Shown: one piece after another, positions 13,748 through 18,845 of the stretch
Position numbering within the stretch: the first letter of the stretch is position 1
Layout: each line of letters opens with the position of its first letter
Assembly (NCBI GenBank): GCA_964523975.1
Contig: CAZGBM010000042.1
Location: forward strand, 1-18,845
Length of the DNA: 18,845 nucleotides
Origin: JAFGHJ01 sp964523975
GTDB taxonomy: Bacteria > Hydrothermota > UBA3072
Direction of reading: 5' to 3'
Notes under the pieces: generated by a model
What the model was told of the DNA's origin: nothing
Database searches by the model: none
What the model saw: only the letters and a program-made list of their open reading frames with translations
Made by a program: the position numbers and the translations under genes

Positions 13748-14641
13748 CTATCTTAAGAAACTTTTGATATAAGAAATTATTCTGTTTTTGAATCTATAGA
13801 GATTAAGGTGCGTTGCGGGTAACCATATTATCTTTGGTTTTTCCAAGGCATTATGCAGACGAATAGTAGATTTTCTCGGAATTATCATGTCGAATAAAGC
13901 GTTTACCATAAGGACTTTTTTGGGATCGATTAAGGGTGCGAAAGTAAGAGGGTCGAAATAGAGACATACTATGTTACTTTTGATGTCGAACGGAATCCTT
14001 CCCTTTTTTACGGATTCGGTAAAAGCAGAGAGGAGTGTTCTTGCTCTTAAGCATCTCTCCCTTGTTATTCCTTTCTTTTTGTATGATTCTCTTGTTTTGT
14101 ACATCGCCGGGCTTTTCCATGTGAGTATGCTGTGGTCGCCTCCGGCTAAAAGGAAAACTCCTTTTTTTATTCTATCGTCGAGCGCCATCGCCATAATGGA
14201 AAACATACTTCCGAGGCTTATTCCGATTATGGAAATCTCGTTATAACCGATGTTTATTAATATATTCACCGTTTTGATTATATCAAAAGTTCCCTGTTTG
14301 AAAAAATTGATAGTAGATATTCGGTCGCAAAATAAAGCCATTAAATCTTGTTTTGTTTTTCTATGCCGCTGATAGGGGAGATCTATATAGCATGCTCCTA
14401 TTGTTTCCGGTACTATTTTCAAATAAGTATCCCACTTTGAACCAATTTCCATTCCGAGTCCGTGAACCAGTATACAGGCTTTTGATTTTTTAGAGGTGTC
14501 CTTTAGCAGAAGATAAACGTTATCGTTTGTTTCGTCGAATGTATTGACATCGGATTTGAATCTGATTTCGAATAAATTATTTTTTAAACTGGTTTTTTTA
14601 AAGGAAGGTGCTTCCTTGAAAATATTTTCGTGAAGTATCAT
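13748..14641 (-). CDS. Alpha/beta hydrolase
   Basis: A 297-residue serine hydrolase of the alpha/beta fold. Residues 54-63 (KACILVHGLG) form the first core strand and oxyanion-hole HG motif. The nucleophile elbow is GISLG with Ser142. The acid is probably Asp251 (MVNALFDMIIPRKS), and the base His278 (WLPATHLNLY), so the triad is complete. A central ~80-residue insert (165-240) may act as a lid. There is no signal peptide, so it is probably cytoplasmic. The substrate is unknown; esterase or acylhydrolase is the general class. It is the last gene of the operon with the PtsN-like and zinc-ribbon genes, 24 nt after the latter. The start has only a weak ribosome site, consistent with coupled translation. 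Confidence 0.85.
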   Translation of the reverse strand: MILHENIFKEAPSFKKTSLKNNLFEIRFKSDVNTFDETNDNVYLLLKDTSKKSKACILVHGLGMEIGSKWDTYLKIVPETIGACYIDLPYQRHRKTKQDLMALFCDRISTINFFKQGTFDIIKTVNILINIGYNEISIIGISLGSMFSIMAMALDDRIKKGVFLLAGGDHSILTWKSPAMYKTRESYKKKGITRERCLRARTLLSAFTESVKKGRIPFDIKSNIVCLYFDPLTFAPLIDPKKVLMVNALFDMIIPRKSTIRLHNALEKPKIIWLPATHLNLYRFKNRIISYIKSFLR

Positions 14642-14665
14642 TTACTGGACTTTATGTCAATAAAA

Positions 14666-14998
14666 TCAGTCGACCCAGTATAGTATTCTTCCGCAGTTGG
14701 GACAGGTAACGACGGATTTATTCTCCTGGTCAGGAGATATCATCTGCGTCGGCAAGAGTAAATAGCAGCCCTGACAGATGTTGTTTACAACGGGAACAAC
14801 GGCACTACCATACCTCTGGGTTAATCTGGTATATTTTCTGTAGATATGGTCTTTTAACTCTGATACGATGCTCGACCTTGCCTCCTCCATTTTTTTTATA
14901 TTGTCAATCTCGAAACCTGCTTCTTCTTCCTTTATCCTGTCTTTGCGAAGAATATCCAATTCCTGTAAAGAAATTAAAAGTAATAGCTGTTTATCCAT
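14666..14998 (-). CDS. Short C4-type zinc ribbon protein with coiled-coil segment
   Basis: A 110-residue protein with a charged helical N-terminus (1-60, likely coiled coil) and a C-terminal zinc ribbon: Cys75-Q-G-Cys78 and Cys99-P-N-Cys102, in NICQGCYLLLPTQ and VTCPNCGRILYW. This matches PF02591 (zf-RING_7), whose usual members are about 240 residues with a long paired coiled coil, so this one is roughly half length and keeps only the last helix and the ribbon. Family members are thought to bind nucleic acid or protein partners; a function here cannot be stated. The ATG directly follows the ptsN stop (TAAATG), and the GGAGTG inside the end of ptsN serves as Shine-Dalgarno, giving tight coupling. 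Confidence 0.85.
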   Translation of the reverse strand: MDKQLLLLISLQELDILRKDRIKEEEAGFEIDNIKKMEEARSSIVSELKDHIYRKYTRLTQRYGSAVVPVVNNICQGCYLLLPTQMISPDQENKSVVTCPNCGRILYWVD

Positions 14999-15463
14999 TT
15001 ACACTCCGAAAAGTTTGGCGAGTTCGGCTTTAAATTCTTCTTCTTCTTTTATCGAAAACAATCTCTCATCTGCAGAAATTTCATTGAATGTTTCTGCTAT
15101 TTTACCAAGCAGTATCAGATATTCTCTTTTTGAAGCATATGGGGGCGCTACTAAAAGGAAAACGAGGCGTACCCCTTTTTTGTCCTGAGCATCGAAATCT
15201 ATTGGTTTACGCGGCCGACCGACTGCAACCATTAAATCCTTGACTACCATGCTTCTTGTGTGAGGGATTGCTATGCCGTTGCCGATACCTGTAGAACCGA
15301 TTGTTTCTCGCTGAATAACAGCATTGATGAGTATTTCTTCTTTATCTTTGCTTAATTTTAATGATTGTACTAATTTTTTTATTATTTGAAATTTTTCTTT
15401 TGCGTCAATATCCAAAATTATTTTTGCGTCTTTCAGTATCTTACTGATGAGGGTTTTTTTCAT
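14999..15463 (-). CDS. ptsN: PTS EIIA domain protein, fructose/PtsN type
   Basis: 154 residues from the ATG at 15463 (a TTG at 15469 would add two). It has the EIIA-Fru/Ntr signature with the phosphorylatable His68 in NGIAIPHTRS, preceded by the VIQRETIGSTGIG loop, and the usual KPIDFDAQDKKGVRLVFLLVAPPY and HPr-contact helix regions. Stand-alone EIIA proteins usually regulate (nitrogen PTS, potassium, envelope stress) rather than transport sugar, and no EIIB, EIIC, HPr or EI gene is in the window. It opens an operon with the zinc-ribbon and hydrolase genes. A consensus promoter ends 10 nt before the ATG and there is no Shine-Dalgarno, so the leader would be only a few bases. The paralogue name is tentative. 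Confidence 0.9.
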   Translation of the reverse strand: MKKTLISKILKDAKIILDIDAKEKFQIIKKLVQSLKLSKDKEEILINAVIQRETIGSTGIGNGIAIPHTRSMVVKDLMVAVGRPRKPIDFDAQDKKGVRLVFLLVAPPYASKREYLILLGKIAETFNEISADERLFSIKEEEEFKAELAKLFGV

Positions 15464-15473
15464 AAGCAATTAA

Positions 15474-15501
15474 AGTATAATGTTCTTTAACCAGTTGTCA
15501 A
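15474..15501 (-). promoter_or_regulatory. Consensus promoter of the ptsN operon
   Basis: On the minus strand a perfect TTGACA (15501-15496) and TATACT (15479-15474) are spaced by 16 bp. Transcription is predicted to begin near 15467, a few bases before the ATG at 15463. It is divergent from the glyQ promoter, with 42 bp between the two -35 boxes. Confidence 0.78.
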
Positions 15502-15543
15502 TACCCATATGGAACAAAATTTTTATTTAAACAAGTTTTCTAT

Positions 15544-15571
15544 TTGACAAATACGAAAAAAAATATATATT
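15544..15571 (+). promoter_or_regulatory. Consensus promoter of the glyQS operon
   Basis: A perfect TTGACA (15544-15549) and TATATT (15566-15571) are spaced by 16 bp. Transcription should begin near 15578, just before the Shine-Dalgarno AAAGGAG (15580-15586) that serves the AUA start at 15593. There is no room for a T-box riboswitch. Confidence 0.8.
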
Positions 15572-15592
15572 GTTCAAAGAAAGGAGATTAAT

Positions 15593-16435
15593 ATAGATTT
15601 TCAGACCGTTTATTTGAGATTGGAAGAGTTCTGGGCTAAAAAAGGTTGTACTATAGGTCTTCCGTACACTTCTGAAGTGGGAGCCGGTACCTTCAATCCT
15701 TTGACTTTTTTCGGTGCTCTGGGGAAAGACCCTTTGAGCGTTGCCTATATAGAGACTTCACGAAGACCCAAAGACGGGCGCTACGCCGAGAATCCCAACA
15801 GGATGCAGCAATTTCAGCAGTATCAGGTAATTTTGAAACCTGCGCCTTACGATGTTCAGGAGCAGTACCTTGAAAGCCTTGAATATCTTTCTCTGGATAT
15901 AAGCAAACATGATATTCGTTTTGTCGAGGACGATTGGGAATCTCCTACTCTGGGAGCATGGGGATTGGGTTGGGAAGTCTGGATGGATGGGCAGGAAATC
16001 ACTCAATTTACTTATTTTCAACAGGTAGGGGGCATAACACTTGACCTTATTTCCGCCGAGTTGACTTACGGTCTGGAAAGATTGGCTATTCTTCTTTCGG
16101 GAGTCAGTTCGGTTTTTGAATTGCCCTGGTCGCCCGATAAGACCTGGACGGATTTGAATAAAGAACAGGAATATCAATTTTGCGTATATAATTTTGACGA
16201 GGCGGATGTCAATTCGCTTTTTGCTTATTTCGAAGAGTGTAAAAAAGAAGCGAGAAGGCTGATTAATAAAAACTTGCTTTATCCGGGTTATGATTTTGTA
16301 ATAAAAGCATCTCATACTTTCAATCTTCTCGATGCCAGGGGAGCTCTCTCCGTTGAGCAGAGGAATAATCATATACTCGAAATAAGAAAATTGGCAAATA
16401 TGGCGGCTAAAAAATGGATAGAGATGTACTCATAG
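15593..16435 (+). CDS. glyQ: Glycine--tRNA ligase alpha subunit, apparent AUA start codon
   Basis: Catalytic alpha subunit of the alpha2beta2 glycyl-tRNA synthetase, which charges tRNA-Gly. Conserved segments are EVGAGTFNPLTFF, ETSRRPKDGRYAENPNR, FVEDDWESPTLGAWGLGWE, ITQFTYFQQVGG and HTFNLLDARGALSV, all nearly invariant in the family. The first usual start in frame is TTG at 15614, but it has no ribosome site and cuts off the family's N-terminus. Seven codons upstream, ATA at 15593 lies six bases after GGAG and yields (M)DFQTVYLRLEEFWAKKGC, matching the normal GlyQ beginning. I therefore annotate 280 residues with an AUA start; a sequence error for ATG is the alternative. The end overlaps glyS by 22 bases. 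Confidence 0.93.
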   Translation: MDFQTVYLRLEEFWAKKGCTIGLPYTSEVGAGTFNPLTFFGALGKDPLSVAYIETSRRPKDGRYAENPNRMQQFQQYQVILKPAPYDVQEQYLESLEYLSLDISKHDIRFVEDDWESPTLGAWGLGWEVWMDGQEITQFTYFQQVGGITLDLISAELTYGLERLAILLSGVSSVFELPWSPDKTWTDLNKEQEYQFCVYNFDEADVNSLFAYFEECKKEARRLINKNLLYPGYDFVIKASHTFNLLDARGALSVEQRNNHILEIRKLANMAAKKWIEMYS

Positions 16436-18471
16436 AGATTGGTACGGAAGAAATCCCGGCAGGATATCTGGAAAATGCAGTCCGTTCTTTTGAAAACGGA
16501 TTAAAAGAGCTCTTTTCTTCGAGTAAAATTTCGTATTCGGAAACCAGGACTTTTTATACTCCGCGCCGTCTCGCAGTAATAGTAAAAAATGTTGCGGAAA
16601 AACAGGAAAGGGTCGTAAATAAAATAAAAGGACCTCCTGCTGCCCTCGCTTTCGAAAATGGTAAACCTACAAAGATGGCTAAAGGCTTTGCTTCTTCGAA
16701 GGGTGTTTCTATCGATTCTTTAAAAGTCGAAAAGATAGACGGAAAAGATTATATTATTGCGGAAATCGAAGAAGATATAAAAACTACGAAAGAAATTCTA
16801 AAAGACAGCTTATTTTCTATAATCAAAAATATAGAATTCCCTAAAAAAATGCACTGGGAAAAAACGAATTTCTCTTTTGCGAGACCCATTAGATGGATTG
16901 TGGCGATGATAGGTAATAAAGTCATATCTTTTTCCGTTGCCGGAGTTAAGAGCTCTGATGCAACTCGAGGTAATCGGTTGATTTCTTCCGGTAAGATAAA
17001 GGTGAATCCTTCGAATTATGAAAAAAAACTCAAAGATTCATACGTTATAGTAAACCCCGAGAAGAGAAGAAATCTTTTGAGAAGTTTAATAGAGAAAGAG
17101 GCGAAAAAAGTTAAAGCCGAACCGGTTTTACCTTCGGGGCTTCTTGATGAGGTTTCTAACCTTATAGAAAATCCTTTCGTGATTCTTGGTTCTTTTGACG
17201 AAAAATTTCTTGCTCTTCCCGATGAAGTTGTGATTTCCGCGATGGAGACTCATCAAAGATATTTTGCCGTTAAGAAAAACAAGAAGCTTCTTCCGTATTT
17301 TATTTCAGGAATAAACAATAGGTCTAATAAAGAGATAATTAAAGGTAATGAAAAAGTTTTGACTGCGAGACTCGAAGATGCGAAGTTCTACTGGGAAACG
17401 GACAGGAAAATCCCGATAAAAGAACGCTTACCTAAACTATCAGGCATAAAGTGGCATAAGAATCTTGGAAATCTGCTTGAAAGAACCCGGAGACTTGTAG
17501 ATATAAGTGTTTGGTTAGGGGAAAATCTGGATAATATAGACATTTCCGCAGTCAAGGAAGGGGCGGAACTTTCCAAGGTCGACCTGACCACCCTGATGAT
17601 ACGGGACGGCAAGGAATTTACGAATCTTGAAGGTTATATAGGTTCCGAATACGGCAGGGGACAGGGATTACGGGAAAAAGTTTGCAGAGTAATCGAGGAC
17701 CATTACAAGCCCAGGAATGCGGAAGACGGGCTTCCTCGTTCAAAAGAAGCTGCAGTTGTTTCTCTTGCGGACAGAATGGACCTTATCGTAGGAAGTTTCC
17801 TGGCAGGAGAAAAGCCCACGGGTTCCAGGGACCCCTTTGGTTTACGACAGGCTATGAACGGTTTCTTAAAAATAGTTTCGGAATTCAAATTTTCTTTTTC
17901 GCTCGACAAATTAATTAAAAAGAATCTTGAATTGTTTTCGACCGAAAAAAATGAAAAACTTTTCGAAGAAATCAAACAATTTATAATAGAAAGGGAGGAA
18001 GGGAATCTCCAGAGTAAAGAAATAAGATACGACATAGCAAAAGCTGTTCTTTCCGAGAAATGGAATGACATTCTGAACTCTTATCTGGTTGCTAAAGCTA
18101 TGATGGAGGTCAGAGAGGACGAATCGGAGTTCGAGAAACTTGTTATAGGTCAGAAAAGAGTCTCTAATATTCTGGAGGGTAAAAATCCGGGAAGAGTAAA
18201 TGAGTCCCTTTTAAAGGAGAAACAAGAAATAGATTTATTTAATAAGGCAAAAGATATTGAGCCTGTTTTAAAGAAGTTTATTGAGGATAGAGAGTATCTT
18301 GAAGGTATAAAAGAGCTGAAGAAAATAAGACCGTATATCGATAATCTTTTTGACAACGTTTTAGTTATGGCTAATGAAGAGGAATTGAGAAAAAATAGAT
18401 TAGCGCTTCTCTATTACGTGAGGAGTTTATTCCATCTTTTCTGTGATTTTGAAGAAATAGTTATTGATTGA
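16414..18471 (+). CDS. glyS: Glycine--tRNA ligase beta subunit
   Basis: A 685-residue partner of GlyQ that binds and recognises tRNA-Gly. The N-terminus VLIEIGTEEIPAGYLENAV is the family signature, followed by TPRRLAV, KGPPAALAFENGKPTKMAKGF, NFSFARPIRWIVAM and METHQRYFAV. The HD-type domain is around EDHYKPRNAEDGLPRSKEAA and SLADRMDLIVGSFLAGEKPT, followed by GSRDPFGLRQAMNG. The C-terminal anticodon-binding domain ends FDNVLVMANEEELRKNRLAL. The length is normal. The ATG lies within glyQ, 22 bases before its stop in another frame, so translation of the two subunits is probably coupled, as expected for a 1:1 complex. No terminator is visible after the TGA. Confidence 0.97.
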   Translation: MDRDVLIEIGTEEIPAGYLENAVRSFENGLKELFSSSKISYSETRTFYTPRRLAVIVKNVAEKQERVVNKIKGPPAALAFENGKPTKMAKGFASSKGVSIDSLKVEKIDGKDYIIAEIEEDIKTTKEILKDSLFSIIKNIEFPKKMHWEKTNFSFARPIRWIVAMIGNKVISFSVAGVKSSDATRGNRLISSGKIKVNPSNYEKKLKDSYVIVNPEKRRNLLRSLIEKEAKKVKAEPVLPSGLLDEVSNLIENPFVILGSFDEKFLALPDEVVISAMETHQRYFAVKKNKKLLPYFISGINNRSNKEIIKGNEKVLTARLEDAKFYWETDRKIPIKERLPKLSGIKWHKNLGNLLERTRRLVDISVWLGENLDNIDISAVKEGAELSKVDLTTLMIRDGKEFTNLEGYIGSEYGRGQGLREKVCRVIEDHYKPRNAEDGLPRSKEAAVVSLADRMDLIVGSFLAGEKPTGSRDPFGLRQAMNGFLKIVSEFKFSFSLDKLIKKNLELFSTEKNEKLFEEIKQFIIEREEGNLQSKEIRYDIAKAVLSEKWNDILNSYLVAKAMMEVREDESEFEKLVIGQKRVSNILEGKNPGRVNESLLKEKQEIDLFNKAKDIEPVLKKFIEDREYLEGIKELKKIRPYIDNLFDNVLVMANEEELRKNRLALLYYVRSLFHLFCDFEEIVID

Positions 18472-18845
18472 AAAGTCGTTACAGCATAACAACTAAATTT
18501 TAAATTGAACCACAAAGCACACAAAGACCACAAAGTTTTTTATTTGTTTTCAAACTAACAGCTAAAATCCAAAGGCAAAGAGCTAAGTTTAATAACAAAT
18601 CACACGAATAACACGAATAAAAAAAACAGATTTAATTTTCTTTATTAATAAAAAAAGATTTGTGCAATTTGTGCTATTTGTTGTTAAAAATGGGTTGTGG
18701 GGTGAAAAACAACAAAATTATTTTTATTCTCTGTGGTTGAATTTATCGGTGTGGTTGTGTGTGCGCTGTGTTTTTTATTCATTTTGCTTTTTAATTTTTG
18801 ATATTTAATTTTCTAACTGTACCACCATGTGCATGAACTCTCCCG
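18472..18845. repeat. Non-coding tail with dense interspersed repeat words
   Basis: No gene is seen in these 374 bases. The words are ACCACAAAGCACACAAAGAC (18510-18529), an AACAAATCACACGAATAACA block (18594-18620), and 18658-18703, the near reverse complement of 13531-13578. A TTGATATTTAATTTT word lies near 18798-18812. Both orientations of the same word family occur within 100 bp, giving imperfect inverted repeats. Confidence 0.7.

Noticed and set aside
15502..15592. T-box riboswitch or leader ahead of glyQS
   Set aside because: The promoter places the transcript start about 15 bases before the start codon, so there is no room for a T-box.

Overview
The window reads as chromosome of an uncultured, AT-rich, diderm-type bacterium. 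A DUF2723 membrane glycosyltransferase-like protein, a surface protein with a carboxypeptidase-regulatory-like domain, SpoVG and alpha/beta-type glycyl-tRNA synthetase occur together, and every longer intergenic gap is built from the same degenerate repeat words. This combination suggests an uncultured candidate phylum such as WOR-3/Stahlbacteria or a relative. That placement is inference only, since no rRNA or marker search was possible. No tRNA, rRNA, CRISPR array, integrase or transposase was seen.

Layout. Bases 1-4647 hold minus-strand genes: spoVG (cut by the window edge, with a perfect 24-bp tandem repeat coding an acidic tail), ispE coupled to it by a TAATG overlap, a large DUF2723 protein, and a cold-shock protein. 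Next come a YfcE/MJ0936-type phosphodiesterase (minus), a 151-bp GC-rich nested inverted repeat, and a plus-strand pair: an isoaspartyl-peptidase-like protein that lacks the catalytic Thr, and an ATGA-coupled envelope protein. trpS follows. Bases 9204-12695 look like a transferred cassette: a ResB-CcsA (CcsBA) fusion convergent with a small membrane protein plus a large Rid-family/chorismatase-like protein. These genes favour CGN arginine codons, whereas the neighbours favour AGA/AGG. After that come an endonuclease V homologue (with Asn at a metal-ligand Asp position), a minus-strand operon (PtsN-like EIIA, short C4 zinc ribbon protein, alpha/beta hydrolase), and the divergent glyQ-glyS operon, in which glyQ appears to start at an AUA codon.

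Expression. Two start classes are visible. csp, yfcE-like, trpS, DUF2723, spoVG and glyQ have a Shine-Dalgarno sequence. The isoaspartyl-peptidase-like gene, ccsBA, the endonuclease V gene and ptsN have none; each has a sigma70-like promoter whose -10 box lies only 6-10 nt before the ATG, which predicts leaderless or nearly leaderless mRNAs.

Most genes are housekeeping: isoprenoid synthesis, aminoacylation and DNA repair. The main points for a second look are the foreign-looking cytochrome/Rid cassette with its tiny membrane protein, the two enzymes with altered catalytic residues, the AUA start of glyQ, the leaderless pattern, and the repeat landscape.
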